DNA from: Jeotgalibaca sp. MA1X17-3
GTDB lineage: Bacteria; Bacillota; Bacilli; Lactobacillales; Aerococcaceae
Length of the DNA: 64,000 nucleotides
Assembly (NCBI RefSeq): GCF_021513155.1
Contig: NZ_CP090983.1
Coordinates: 1,783,001 to 1,847,000 of the forward strand
Reading direction: 5' to 3'
Both the position numbers and the translations under genes were made by a program. Positions 1 to 9,461 of this stretch are shown here, in pieces; the first letter of the stretch is position 1, and every line of letters begins with the position of its first letter. The notes beneath the pieces were generated by a model. It saw only the letters and a program-made list of their open reading frames with translations. It had not been told where the DNA came from and did not search any database.

Positions 1-355
1 AATGACCTTACTTTTGCTGCATGAAAGACACTTTTTACATCTGTGTCTGTAATTTCTTTATTTTCATTTGCTACCCCATACATACCATGACAAGGTTCAA
101 TATTAATTTGGTTGCCAGGAATCCCGACAATCACATCTTTTATTGCAATATCTGCTTTTTTTCTGCTTGGCTTACTGCTTTTTTAATGGAGTCTACCGTT
201 TCATCGATATCAACAATCACTCCACGGCTAAGCCCCCTAGACACTTCATTCCCTACTCCAATAATGTTCAACTGATTATTTACATATTCTGCCACAACTA
301 TTTTTATTGAAGTAGTTCCAATATCTAGGCTGACAAACAAACCTTGATTCTTCAT
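1..355 (-). pseudogene. ftsA: FtsA cell division protein, N-terminal part, frameshifted as read and cut by window edge
   Basis: FtsA is the actin-like protein that tethers FtsZ to the membrane at the division site. The start at 355 (MKNQGLFVSLDIG) follows a GGAGG box. The phosphate-binding motif SLDIGTTSIK is clear. About 65 codons in, a run of seven A (minus strand, 156-162) shifts the frame and brings a stop at about 140. With eight A the protein continues as KKADIAIKDVIVGIPGNQIN and stays open to the window edge. It is the last visible gene of the division cluster. The frameshift is probably a read error, because loss of ftsA is seldom tolerated. Confidence 0.85.
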
Positions 356-679
356 TTTTATTGAAACCTCCATTTTCCGCTTTTTAACCCGCAGTCTCGA
401 GGCGTTGATCCGTTCCACACAAAGTATCGAACGATTTTGGGAAAGCTTTTTTTAGAAAGCTAAGCCATTTATTAACCTACTAAACTGCAATGACTGTTAT
501 CATTTCTTGTTCAAAAATTCATTTTTAATAAAATTGTTTATACCTTATATATTTTAGCATACCTCATGCTCATTTTTGAAGTTTTTCGAAAATTATTATT
601 ACTTCTTTCCTTATTACTCAAAATTCAGCACTAATATGAGAGTTTTTTCTATTAATGGTTCTACAATAGACAAAAAAAC
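356..679. other. ftsA upstream region, about 320 bp, no gene seen
   Basis: No convincing coding sequence on either strand. On the minus strand a TAAAAT-like -10 lies near 555-562 with a weak TTCAAA about 18 bp upstream, so ftsA may have its own promoter in addition to read-through from divIB. The remaining roughly 200 nt leader holds a short AGCTTT/AAAGCT hairpin, but no riboswitch or known leader was recognised. Confidence 0.35.
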
Positions 680-1680
680 TTATTCTTCTATTTCTAAGTC
701 CACAAGGTCTTTATCATCTTTTGTATTTTCCCCTTTGTCAAAAGGTTGGAAAAACACACCTACTTCCATATCAATCGTTCCCTTTTGCTCACCGATTTGA
801 TTTAAAATATCAGGATAGTAGCTAATTTTATTGGAAAAATCTTTTAAATTTGCTTTTATTTGATTCCCATCATTCATAAATAAAAGGATCGTATATGGAT
901 TCTCAGCATTTCCAGTATAGTTAATATCGGAAATGCTATTTTGAATTTCTTCACTTACTGTATTTAGCTCCGTAACAATCGTATCTAAATACAAGTCATC
1001 TTCAAAGTTTTTGAGAATAATTTTACTTCCTCTTGGTATTTTCTCTATATCTTTTAAAATAATACCCGTCTCCAAAACATTTTGATAGCCCATTTCAGTT
1101 TCGATGTAGGCAATCGTTTGAAAATCAGAGACAGACAAAGAAATATCATTTAGCCCTTGCCAGTTTATCTCTACTTTTTTTATTTGTGGCAACTCTTCTT
1201 TTATTTCTTTTGTAATACTCTCTTCACTTGTAATAACACCCAGCATGGTTTTTTGACTCGTGATATGACTTGCATCAATAATGAGTTGTTCTGGAATTTG
1301 CGTATCTCCCCTTACATGTACATGATTAACATGCCCATAAGAAGAAAGTAGATATCCCGTAATTAAAATTCCAGATATAAAAAATGTATAAAGAAAAAGA
1401 TAGGATATCTTTTTTTGCTCTTCTTTTTTTGGTTTTTCTCTTTCTTTGTTGAACATTGCTTTCAATTTAGGAAAAGAGGCCTCTCCTTTCGGTTTTTCCA
1501 TTTTCTCCTCAATTGAAAAACTTGTTGAACTCTCTTGCCTATCTTTTATTGCTTCACTTTCTTGTTCTTGTTTTCTAGCATATTCCATTTGTGCTTGTTG
1601 CAAAGGCGTCTGAGCCTTTATCTTTTTTTATTTTGGGATTTTATATGTAAGGACTTAAACGGACGAAAGCGTTCAAACAT
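680..1680 (-). CDS. divIB: Cell division protein DivIB/FtsQ (frameshift near N-terminus as read)
   Basis: DivIB is a single-pass divisome protein with a POTRA domain. The open frame from a TTG at 1603 gives 307 aa: a charged cytoplasmic tail, a membrane segment (ISYLFLYTFFISGILITGYL), then POTRA and beta domains. The better start is ATG 1680, after a GGTGG box: MFERFRPFKSLHIKSQNKK, which meets a stop because a run at 1623-1629 has seven A. With eight A it joins KIKAQTPLQQAQMEYARKQ, the usual DivIB N-terminus, giving about 333 aa. It lies 13 bp downstream of murG. Confidence 0.88.
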
Positions 1681-1693
1681 TATCCCACCACCT

Positions 1694-2797
1694 TTACTCT
1701 TCGATTACTTCTTTAACCACTGCCGCTAAGCGATCAGCGGCATCAGGAATACCTAAACTACGTGCAGCTTCTGCCATATTTTTTTGTTTTTCTTGATTCA
1801 TCATCAATGAATCAATTGCTTCAAACATTACTTTTGCATCCAATTCTTTTTCTTCTAAGATAAGGGCAGCACCTTTTTTCTCTAAGCTCTGTGCATTTTT
1901 CAACTGATGATTATTCGTTACATAAGGACTAGGAATCAAAATACTAGGAATTCCTAGAGCTGTTAATTCAGTTAGAGTAGTAGCACCACTACGGCAAACA
2001 ACTACGTTTACTTTTTTAAACAATGCTGGCATTTCTTCTACATAAGGAACGATTCGCACATTTTCAAGATTTTCACCTAATGAATCTACTTGTGAAGTAA
2101 TCTTCTCAAAATGCTGTTCTCCTGTTACGAGAATGACTTGATAGCCTTTTTCTTTGAACAGAGGAATCGCTTCGGCCATGGATTGATTAATTTTAGCTGC
2201 TCCGCGACTACCTCCGAAAATAAGCGCGGTAGGTAATTCGTTTTGAAGACCATAATTCGTCAAAGAGGCTTCTTGTTTGATATTCGCTACTTCTTGCGCA
2301 CGAGGATTTCCTGTAAAAACATTTTTTTCTGGATACTTACTAAAGTCTGCGCGAGCATCTTCGAAACACAGACAAATCCGACTTACATAGCGAGCCAGAA
2401 ACTTGTTAGTAACACCTGCTACAGAGTTTTGTTCATGGATTATACTTGGTATTCCTAACCGTGAAGCTGCATAAAGAACGGGTGCACATACGTATCCACC
2501 CGTTCCAATCACGACATCAGGCGAAAACTCCTTTATTATCTTTTTAGATTTCGAAATACTTTTAATCATGAGGTAAATGGTTTTTAAATTCTCTAAAGAG
2601 AGGGAACGACGTAGTCCTTGTATCTCAACCGATTTAAAAGGAACGCCAGCTTTGGGGACGATTGTACTTTCCATTCCTCGTTCTGTTCCTACATAGAGAA
2701 ATTCAGCATCTGGATACAACTCTTTTAGTCGATTCATAAGAGCGAGAGCAGGATAGATATGTCCCCCTGTCCCCCCGCCAGATAATAGTATTTTCAT
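1694..2797 (-). CDS. murG: MurG, UDP-GlcNAc:lipid I N-acetylglucosaminyltransferase
   Basis: MurG adds GlcNAc to lipid I to make lipid II at the inner face of the membrane. The 367-aa product is the usual length and begins with the glycine-rich GGGTGGHIYPALAL loop of the GT28 family. Later motifs include IGTGGYVCAPVL, IIHEQNS, FGGSRGAAKIN and the UDP-binding VVCRSGATTLTELTALG. It lies 9 bp after murD with only a weak ribosome binding site, so coupled translation is likely. Confidence 0.97.
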   Translation of the reverse strand: MKILLSGGGTGGHIYPALALMNRLKELYPDAEFLYVGTERGMESTIVPKAGVPFKSVEIQGLRRSLSLENLKTIYLMIKSISKSKKIIKEFSPDVVIGTGGYVCAPVLYAASRLGIPSIIHEQNSVAGVTNKFLARYVSRICLCFEDARADFSKYPEKNVFTGNPRAQEVANIKQEASLTNYGLQNELPTALIFGGSRGAAKINQSMAEAIPLFKEKGYQVILVTGEQHFEKITSQVDSLGENLENVRIVPYVEEMPALFKKVNVVVCRSGATTLTELTALGIPSILIPSPYVTNNHQLKNAQSLEKKGAALILEEKELDAKVMFEAIDSLMMNQEKQKNMAEAARSLGIPDAADRLAAVVKEVIEE

Positions 2798-2806
2798 AAG
2801 AAGAGC

Positions 2807-4204
2807 CTACAGCGGCCCATTCACCTCATCTTTCTTTTCCTTTAAATCTTGCACAGCTTTTATAAACTGATCTCCACGTACTTCAAAATTTTGATATTGA
2901 TCCCAACTTGCACAAGCTGGAGAAAGTAGAATTACATCCTCTTCTTCACTCCGAGCATATCCTTCGATTACTGCTGTCCTGACATCTTTTGAAATTTTCA
3001 CGTCACTAATGTCGGCTTCTTTTGCTGTCTGAGCTAATTTTTCTGCTGTTTCTCCAAATACAATCATCGCTTTTACATTTTTTAAAAATGGAATGAGTTC
3101 ATCAAAGGTATTCCCTCTATCTAATCCACCAGCAAGCAAGATTACTTTTTGATTTGGAAAACTATCGAGTGCTGTTTGTGCAGCTAAAATATTCGTTGCT
3201 TTGGAATCATTATAAAAAACTCTTCCTTTTATTTCATCGACATACTGAATCCGATGCTTTACACCATGAAACGACAAGAATGCTTTTTCAATGATTTGGT
3301 TGGGTATTTTTTCTATTTTTGCTACAGCAATTGCTGCCAAAGCATTCTCTATATTGTGAGAACCCGGCACCCGTAAGGAAGAAAGAGGCATCACACGTTC
3401 ATCACCATAATAAATGGCATCATTTTTTATGTAAACTCCCCCGTCTAGTGTTTGCATACGCGAAAACGGAATTATTTGAGCATTTGCTTGTTTAGACAGC
3501 ATTTGCAATTCTTCTTGATCCCAGTTTAATACTAAATAATCTGTTGCTATTTGGTTTTCAGTTATTCGCCATTTCGCTTTTACATATTCTTCTCTAGTAC
3601 CATGATAATCTAAATGTGCTTCTGAAATATTGGTAAGGATGGCAATATGAGGATGTAATTGATCAATTCCCATTAGTTGAAAACTGGACAATTCCATAAT
3701 TACATCGTCATTTTCACTTGCCTCTTCCGCAATTAAAGTCGCTGGTATCCCAATATTTCCAGCTTTATATGCTTTCCCTGAAACTCGATCTTGATTTAAT
3801 ATATTTGTAATCATTGTAGTCGTAGTCGTTTTACCATTCGTTCCCGTTACACAAATTAAATTAGCTTCCAATACATCCGCCGCAATTTCTACATCAGTCA
3901 AAATAGGTATACCCATTTCTAATGCTTTTTCGACCATTGGATTTGAATAAGGAATGCCTGGATTTTTCACCATATACGAAAAAGATTCGTTTAAAAGTTC
4001 TAAAGGATGTTGACCCGTGATTACTTTAGCTCCCAGAGTAATCAATTCTTGTGCATCTGGATTTTCATCTAACTCTTTTGCATCGTTGACCGTTACATAA
4101 GCTCCTAGCTCTAACAACAGCTTCGCAGCATGAAAACCACTTAAAGCCAATCCTAAAACGAGTATTTTTTTATTTTCAAAACGTGTATGTTTTCTAGTTT
4201 CCAT
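2807..4204 (-). CDS. murD: MurD, UDP-MurNAc-L-alanine:D-glutamate ligase
   Basis: Cytoplasmic ATP-dependent ligase adding D-Glu to UDP-MurNAc-L-Ala. About 465 aa. The ATP loop VTGTNGKTTTTT, the substrate motif HRIQYVDEIKGRVFYNDSKA and the C-terminal LLSPACASWDQY are present. The start at 4204 (METRKHTRF) is preceded by GGAGG. A longer in-frame extension reaches back into mraY but lacks a site, so it was rejected. It lies 17 bp downstream of mraY in the division cluster. Confidence 0.97.
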   Translation of the reverse strand: METRKHTRFENKKILVLGLALSGFHAAKLLLELGAYVTVNDAKELDENPDAQELITLGAKVITGQHPLELLNESFSYMVKNPGIPYSNPMVEKALEMGIPILTDVEIAADVLEANLICVTGTNGKTTTTTMITNILNQDRVSGKAYKAGNIGIPATLIAEEASENDDVIMELSSFQLMGIDQLHPHIAILTNISEAHLDYHGTREEYVKAKWRITENQIATDYLVLNWDQEELQMLSKQANAQIIPFSRMQTLDGGVYIKNDAIYYGDERVMPLSSLRVPGSHNIENALAAIAVAKIEKIPNQIIEKAFLSFHGVKHRIQYVDEIKGRVFYNDSKATNILAAQTALDSFPNQKVILLAGGLDRGNTFDELIPFLKNVKAMIVFGETAEKLAQTAKEADISDVKISKDVRTAVIEGYARSEEEDVILLSPACASWDQYQNFEVRGDQFIKAVQDLKEKKDEVNGPL

Positions 4205-4221
4205 AAATGAATCATCCTCCA

Positions 4222-5187
4222 TCAAACTACTAGTAGTAGTCCTAAAATAGCTGCTAATAGACCTATTAACCAGAAAGTAAGAACGACACGCCACTCACTC
4301 CATCCACTCATTTCGAAGTGATGATGAATAGGGCTCATTTTAAAGATTCTTTTTCCACGTAGCTTGAAAGAACCTACTTGTAAAATTACACTAGCCGTTT
4401 CTATTACAAAGATAAATCCAATAATTAGCAAACTCCATTCTTGATGCAAAGCAAGGGAAACAACTGCCAATCCCGCTCCAAGAGAAAGAGAACCAACATC
4501 ACCCATAAATATTTTTGCAGGTTTTTTATTAAAGAAAAAGAATCCCAGCAAGCCTCCGATAATTACGAGGCAAAATAATAAAACTTCTACTTGTTGTTGA
4601 GTATAAGCTATATATGCATAAGCTGCATAAGCAAAAAAAGCAGTTCCAGCAACCAAGCCATCCAAACCATCTGTTAAGTTAACAGCATTTGAAAAACCTG
4701 TAATCCAAACAATTGTGAAGATAGCGAAGAGAATCCAACTACTCACGGGACCAATAAATGGCACGGAAATCATAGGGATTGATCCACTAAAATAATAAAG
4801 CAAAACAAAAACAGTTGAACCAAATAATTGAGCTAAAAATTTTTGTTTAGAAGTTAATCCTTCATTTTGTTTTTTGAATATTTTTAGAAAATCATCTAGA
4901 AACCCAATGACTGCAAAAAATAGTAGTGTGAAAAGTAACATAAAGGTATTTGTATTTAAAACATTTTTCCAAATTGCGGAGCCAATTAACGTAAATGTTG
5001 CAGATAATACAAACACAACTCCACCCATAGTAGGTGTACCACTTTTCACTTCATGCCACAAAGGGCCTTCCTCTCTTGTAACTTGACCAAATTGACGAAT
5101 CTTAAAATACCCTATAAAAACAGGCATGATACTAATTGTTAGACCAAAACTAATAACAAACGGCATCAGCATTTCTGTCCAATCCAT
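4222..5187 (-). CDS. mraY: MraY, phospho-MurNAc-pentapeptide transferase
   Basis: Integral membrane enzyme transferring phospho-MurNAc-pentapeptide to undecaprenyl phosphate to form lipid I. 321 aa with about ten hydrophobic segments. Active-site motifs include GFLDDFLKIF, NAVNLTDGLDGL, FMGDVGSLSLGAGLA and the MSPIHHHFE loop. The ATG at 5187 follows AAAGGAGG. It lies between pbpX and murD, the normal order in Lactobacillales. Confidence 0.97.
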   Translation of the reverse strand: MDWTEMLMPFVISFGLTISIMPVFIGYFKIRQFGQVTREEGPLWHEVKSGTPTMGGVVFVLSATFTLIGSAIWKNVLNTNTFMLLFTLLFFAVIGFLDDFLKIFKKQNEGLTSKQKFLAQLFGSTVFVLLYYFSGSIPMISVPFIGPVSSWILFAIFTIVWITGFSNAVNLTDGLDGLVAGTAFFAYAAYAYIAYTQQQVEVLLFCLVIIGGLLGFFFFNKKPAKIFMGDVGSLSLGAGLAVVSLALHQEWSLLIIGFIFVIETASVILQVGSFKLRGKRIFKMSPIHHHFEMSGWSEWRVVLTFWLIGLLAAILGLLLVV

Positions 5188-5213
5188 ATGTGTTCCTCCT
5201 TTATTGTATTTTA

Positions 5214-5258
5214 CCTTTTAATGGATGTGGGCATGTTAGCCTAAAATCCATTAAAAGG
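5214..5258. repeat. Perfect 13-bp inverted repeat between pbpX and mraY
   Basis: The arms at 5214-5226 and 5246-5258 (CCTTTTAATGGAT and its exact complement) enclose a 19-nt loop. In the minus-strand transcript no T-tract follows; the mraY ribosome binding site comes about 12-20 nt later. It is therefore more likely an RNA processing or stability hairpin, or a weak attenuator, than a full terminator. Confidence 0.5.
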
Positions 5259-5264
5259 CACAAC

Positions 5265-7415
5265 TTACTCCAAAATAATTTTGACTGGTTCATCAGGATT
5301 CAAGACTGCTCCTTCTAAAACTCCCTGATCCACGACATATCCTTCTCCTACAAACTGGAAGGGGGTACCTGTCAGTTCCGATATTTTCAAGACATCATCT
5401 TTAGACCATCCATGAACATCTGGCATGGTCATCGCTCCTTCTGTCATTAAAACAACTCTTTGATTCAATAATATATTCGTTCCTGCAAAAGGATATTGTT
5501 GGACAACTTGGCTCCCACTACCTATTACAGATACAGAGTAAAAACCATGCTCTGCTAAAGAATCAATCGATTCCTGTTTGTTCATACTTGTCACTTTGGG
5601 AATACTTCCCTCATAGCTTTCTTGAGTATTTTCCGCACCTAATTCATCATAGGCTACTGCACGTGTCAGCATTGGATTAAACACTTCCGATAAATAAGTA
5701 GAGAATGATTTTTCTTCTACATTTTTTGGTAGCTTCAAAGTAACATAAAGGATATAGCTCGGATCATCAATCGGTGCAAATCCTACAACAGAATATAAGT
5801 ACTCATTCCATCCTGTATAGTATTTACCTGTTTCAGCATTCACTAATTCAGCTGTACCTGTTTTTGCTCCAATTCTAACATCCTCTATTTGATAAGCAGA
5901 TGCCGTACCATAATCTGCATAGACCACTTCCGTTAAATAATTTAAAACAGTCTCAGCTGTTTCCTTACTAATTGGAGAAGATATTTCTTCTGGTTCCATT
6001 ACTTTTTCTTCCCCTGTAACAGAGTCAACTATTTTACTAATATATTGAAGCTTCATCATTTTTCCGTCATTTGCTACAGAAGTAAATGCTTGAATCAACT
6101 GAAAAGGAGTGACTGTGACCCCTTGACCAAAAGAGGTATTGACTTTTTCTAAAGGATAATTGTAATTATAATCCCCAGTTGCTTCATTCAATAATCCTGA
6201 TTTAGTGGCAGTTGCAATCCCAAAACTCTTCATATATTCTTCCCAGACTTCAAATCCCATTTGCTCTACTAGCTTTACAACCATCACATTACTAGAACGA
6301 GCGAAACCTTCTAGATAAGAAATTTCACCCCAACCAACAACGTTAAAATCATGAATAGTGCCTCCTTCAACATTAATAGAACCTGACATAAAGGTATCAT
6401 TCGGACGGAAGATTCCTTCGTTAATTGCTGCGGCAATCGTAAGAATTTTAAAAGTAGATCCAGGCTCAAAAGATTCCTCAATCAAAAGATTCTGCCATTT
6501 AGAATCGATTCCCTCCATTGTCGTAGCGTTGAATGTAGGACGTTGTGTTGCAGCCACAACTGCACCTGTTTTAGGATTAACGAGCGTTGCTACCATTGCC
6601 TCTGGCTCGGCTTCTTCATACACTTTTGTCATTAATGTTTCAAGATAAATCTGTAACCTTGTATCAAGAGTCAGATAAATATCCTTTCCATCAACAGGTT
6701 CTTCCAAAACCATCTCTGTGTGTGGAATGGTATATCCTTGAGAATCTTTTTGTGCAATGGTCTTTCCATCTTGCCCTTTCAACATACTATCGTATGCCTG
6801 CTCGATCCCCATCATACCCGTCAGCAATTCTTCGTTCTCTTCTTCGTCTTCTTTATCCACAGCTGCGTATCCAACTAAGTGAGATGCAAATATTCCATTT
6901 GGATATAAACGAGAAGGAGTCTCTACAAAAACAATACCAGGAAGCTCTTCTTCTTCAATATCAGCTTTCGTACTGTAGGATAAATTAACTCCCGCTCTTC
7001 CAAACTCAACTTGATTAACATTTTCTTGTTGTAAAACATTTAATATTTCCGTTTTACTCATGTCAATATGCGTGGAGAGCACTTGTGCTGTCTTTTCTTT
7101 ATCAATAATATGCTGAGGGTTATCCTTATCTTCATTCCATTCATCAGTCAATACTCCCAATAATGAATAAGAAGTAGCATCCATAGCAATAGGATTTCCA
7201 CCTATATCATAGATGGAACCTCTTTTTGCGGCAAGGATACTACTTCTGGTATATAAATTATTAACATGCTCGCTCAAGTTTTCGCCGTTTACCTTTTTTG
7301 TAATCATGATCGATGAAAAGCGATAGGCGAACAGTAGAAAAGTCAACCCAGTTAATAACATCATGATTTTTGTCATATTTCGACGGTTTTTAAATGGATT
7401 ATTTTTCTCTTTCAT
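5265..7415 (-). CDS. pbpX: PASTA-containing class B penicillin-binding protein (PBP2x/FtsI type)
   Basis: Septal peptidoglycan transpeptidase working with FtsW. 716 aa: a short cytoplasmic tail, one membrane anchor (about residues 15-35), a dimerisation domain, a transpeptidase domain with the active serine in GSTFK (near residue 320), the SSN triad and KTGTAE (near 518), and two C-terminal PASTA repeats. The PASTA repeats distinguish PBP2x from plain FtsI. It starts within the last codons of ftsL (ATGA overlap), which indicates coupled translation. Confidence 0.95.
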   Translation of the reverse strand: MKEKNNPFKNRRNMTKIMMLLTGLTFLLFAYRFSSIMITKKVNGENLSEHVNNLYTRSSILAAKRGSIYDIGGNPIAMDATSYSLLGVLTDEWNEDKDNPQHIIDKEKTAQVLSTHIDMSKTEILNVLQQENVNQVEFGRAGVNLSYSTKADIEEEELPGIVFVETPSRLYPNGIFASHLVGYAAVDKEDEEENEELLTGMMGIEQAYDSMLKGQDGKTIAQKDSQGYTIPHTEMVLEEPVDGKDIYLTLDTRLQIYLETLMTKVYEEAEPEAMVATLVNPKTGAVVAATQRPTFNATTMEGIDSKWQNLLIEESFEPGSTFKILTIAAAINEGIFRPNDTFMSGSINVEGGTIHDFNVVGWGEISYLEGFARSSNVMVVKLVEQMGFEVWEEYMKSFGIATATKSGLLNEATGDYNYNYPLEKVNTSFGQGVTVTPFQLIQAFTSVANDGKMMKLQYISKIVDSVTGEEKVMEPEEISSPISKETAETVLNYLTEVVYADYGTASAYQIEDVRIGAKTGTAELVNAETGKYYTGWNEYLYSVVGFAPIDDPSYILYVTLKLPKNVEEKSFSTYLSEVFNPMLTRAVAYDELGAENTQESYEGSIPKVTSMNKQESIDSLAEHGFYSVSVIGSGSQVVQQYPFAGTNILLNQRVVLMTEGAMTMPDVHGWSKDDVLKISELTGTPFQFVGEGYVVDQGVLEGAVLNPDEPVKIILE

Positions 7416-7804
7416 CTTGTTACATTCCTCACATTAGCTTCATTCATTTCAAGTCCCATTTCTTCAGCCATTTCTATAATACGATCATAACGTGACAATT
7501 CTTGTACTTCTTGCTCTAAATTAGAATTCTCTATAGCCATGGCAGTGTTCCCATTTTGTAGATCTTGAAAACCTCTATTTTGGTTAGAAAGAATCACTTG
7601 AGTTAGTAAGCTTCCAAAGAACAATAACAGCGTAACAATCGTGAACATACTCATCAAACTTTTTTCTTTTTTCGAGAATACTCTCGTCTTCTTTTGTGGT
7701 TCATTAATTTCAGGAGAAGTTGGTGCTTGTTTTGGACTTTGTTGCGGATTTTCATATGGTAACGCTTGGCTATATATGTCTTCTGCATATTCTGGAGTTG
7801 CCAT
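7412..7804 (-). CDS. ftsL: FtsL-type cell division protein
   Basis: 130-aa bitopic protein. It has an acidic, proline-rich cytoplasmic N-terminus, a basic stretch (KKTRVFSKKEK), one membrane segment (about residues 50-70), then a short extracellular leucine-zipper-like coil ending in AEEMGLEMNEANVRN. The sequence is poorly conserved, as is normal for FtsL, so the call rests on size, topology and position between rsmH and pbpX. The ATG follows AAAGGAGTG. Confidence 0.9.
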   Translation of the reverse strand: MATPEYAEDIYSQALPYENPQQSPKQAPTSPEINEPQKKTRVFSKKEKSLMSMFTIVTLLLFFGSLLTQVILSNQNRGFQDLQNGNTAMAIENSNLEQEVQELSRYDRIIEMAEEMGLEMNEANVRNVTR

Positions 7805-7849
7805 ACATTACACTCCTTTCATCTGTTCATAAGGGTTCGTTTTTTATAT

Positions 7850-8800
7850 TTATTTTTTTAGTCGTTCAATTACACGTAATTTTGCACTTTGCGATCGTCG
7901 ATTTTTTGTTAATTCTTCTTCCGTTGGTAAAAGTGGCTTTCGATTTATCAATCGATAATCGATTTCAATATCTTTGGGTAAGATAGGAAGATTTGCTGGA
8001 ATTTCTTCAGCAGTAGATACTTCTTTAAACATTACCTTTACAATACGATCTTCCAAAGATTGAAAGGTAATCACGCTCATTCTTCCACCAACTTTTAACA
8101 ACTCTAATCCATCTTCTATTGAATCAGAAATAGAAGATAGCTCATCATTTACAGCAATCCGTAGTGCCTGGAAAATACGTTTACCAGGATGGCCACCTTT
8201 CCTACGTGCAGGAGCAGGAATGCTATCTTTAATAACCTCAACTAATTCTTCTGTTGTTTCAATGGGTTGTTTCTCTCTTAAACTTTCTATATTGCGTGCA
8301 ATCCTCTTAGAGAATTTTTCCTCTCCATAGCGATAAAATATCTTCACAAGGTCTGCATAGGCCCATTCATTAACAATATGTTGAGCCGTCAGTTCTTGAT
8401 CTTGATCCATTCGCATGTCTAAAGGAGCATCAAAACGGTAACTAAACCCTCTTTCAGCTTGATCCAATTGAGGAGATGAAACTCCTAAATCATATAAAAT
8501 CCCATCTACTTCTGTTATTCCTAACTGATTTAATTCTTCTTTTAAAAAACGGAAATTTGATTTAATTAACGTTACTTGACCTTTTTCAATGTAAGCAGCT
8601 AATTCCTTTTCAGCATTCTCGATAGCCGTACGGTCTTGATCAAATGCAAATAAATGACCATTTGGACCTAGTTTTTCAAGTATTTTACGACTATGGCTAG
8701 CGCCACCTAACGTACAATCTACATATACACCATCAGGTTTGATTGCTAACCCCTCAATAGACTCTTCTAGTAATACACTATCATGTTCAAATTCTGCCAT
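7850..8800 (-). CDS. rsmH: RsmH, 16S rRNA m4C1402 methyltransferase
   Basis: S-adenosylmethionine-dependent N4-methylation of C1402 in the ribosomal P site. The 316-aa length is typical. Motifs include HDSVLLEESIEGL at the start, the SAM loop VDCTLGGASHSRKIL, YDLGVSSPQLD, GFSYRFDAPLDMRMD and the C-terminal KPLLPTEEELTKNRRSQSAKLR. It is the second gene of the cluster, 12 bp after mraZ. Confidence 0.97.
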   Translation of the reverse strand: MAEFEHDSVLLEESIEGLAIKPDGVYVDCTLGGASHSRKILEKLGPNGHLFAFDQDRTAIENAEKELAAYIEKGQVTLIKSNFRFLKEELNQLGITEVDGILYDLGVSSPQLDQAERGFSYRFDAPLDMRMDQDQELTAQHIVNEWAYADLVKIFYRYGEEKFSKRIARNIESLREKQPIETTEELVEVIKDSIPAPARRKGGHPGKRIFQALRIAVNDELSSISDSIEDGLELLKVGGRMSVITFQSLEDRIVKVMFKEVSTAEEIPANLPILPKDIEIDYRLINRKPLLPTEEELTKNRRSQSAKLRVIERLKK

Positions 8801-8812
8801 TTTATTCTACCC

Positions 8813-9244
8813 CTATAATCCGAAATCAATCATATTTTCAGCAATGTCCTCAAAAGAAGCTTCTGCCGATTCGGCAAATTCTTCCCATTTGTGTTCACTC
8901 CAAATTTCAATTCGATCTGAAACGCCTACAACACGACATTCTTTTTCAATTTTTGCATAATCAAGTAAGTTATTAGGTATATTGATCCGCCCTTGTTTGT
9001 CGATATCTGCTTCAACAGCTGCAGAATAAAAAAATCGAACAAATGAACGAGCATCTTTTTTGGAAAGAGGTAGCTGTTTTAGCTTCTCTTGTAAGATTCC
9101 CCATTGCTCCATTGGATACCCAAATAAACAACCATCTAATCCGCGTGTTAGGATAAACGTTTCTCCTAATTCCTCACGAAACTTAGCAGGTACAATTAAG
9201 CGTCCTTTGGTATCGATGTTATGTTTGTATTCACCGATTAGCAT
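8813..9244 (-). CDS. mraZ: MraZ, transcriptional regulator of the division cluster
   Basis: 143-aa protein of the SpoVT/AbrB-like fold with two repeats, each with the DxxxR-type core (DTKGRLIVPAKFREEL and DKQGRINIPNNLLDYA). MraZ binds direct repeats upstream of its own gene and tunes cluster transcription. A matching three-box operator lies at 9281-9305. The start at 9244 follows a GGGGAG box. Confidence 0.97.
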   Translation of the reverse strand: MLIGEYKHNIDTKGRLIVPAKFREELGETFILTRGLDGCLFGYPMEQWGILQEKLKQLPLSKKDARSFVRFFYSAAVEADIDKQGRINIPNNLLDYAKIEKECRVVGVSDRIEIWSEHKWEEFAESAEASFEDIAENMIDFGL

Positions 9245-9280
9245 AAGAATCTCCCCATCTTTTCAATATAGTTTCAGTCT

Positions 9281-9314
9281 ACCACATCCCCCCACTTCTC
9301 ACCACTAAATTATA
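9281..9314 (-). promoter_or_regulatory. Division cluster promoter -10 and three-box MraZ operator
   Basis: On the minus strand a TATAAT -10 (9309-9314) is followed at once by three GTGGK boxes, GTGGT (9301-9305), GTGGG (9291-9295) and GTGGT (9281-9285), each exactly 10 bp apart with 5-bp spacers. MraZ is known to bind TGGGN-type direct repeats with this spacing. The -35 is weak (TTTATT, 17 bp upstream). The boxes cover the start site, which fits autorepression. Confidence 0.8.
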
Positions 9315-9326
9315 GGGATTTTTGGC

Positions 9327-9368
9327 AAAAAAATAAATCTCTTCCTGGATTTTTCCAAAAAGAGATTT
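9327..9368 (-). terminator. Intrinsic terminator after the BgsA-like gene
   Basis: Stem AAATCTCTT (9335-9343) with AAGAGATTT (9360-9368), followed in the minus direction by ATTTTTTT. It ends the glycosyltransferase transcript just before the mraZ promoter. Confidence 0.75.
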
Positions 9369-9461
9369 CACTGTGAATATATATTATTATAAAGACATTC
9401 CCAAGTCATTTAAATAGATAAAAATATGGAAAATGAGAACGTATTTATTTTCTTCCTTTTA

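Noticed and set aside
4205..4294. Longer murD start inside mraY
   Set aside because: No ribosome binding site; the ATG at 4204 has GGAGG and matches the family N-terminus.
6587..6988. 133-codon plus-strand frame inside pbpX
   Set aside because: Fully antisense to the conserved penicillin-binding protein, low complexity, no start signal.
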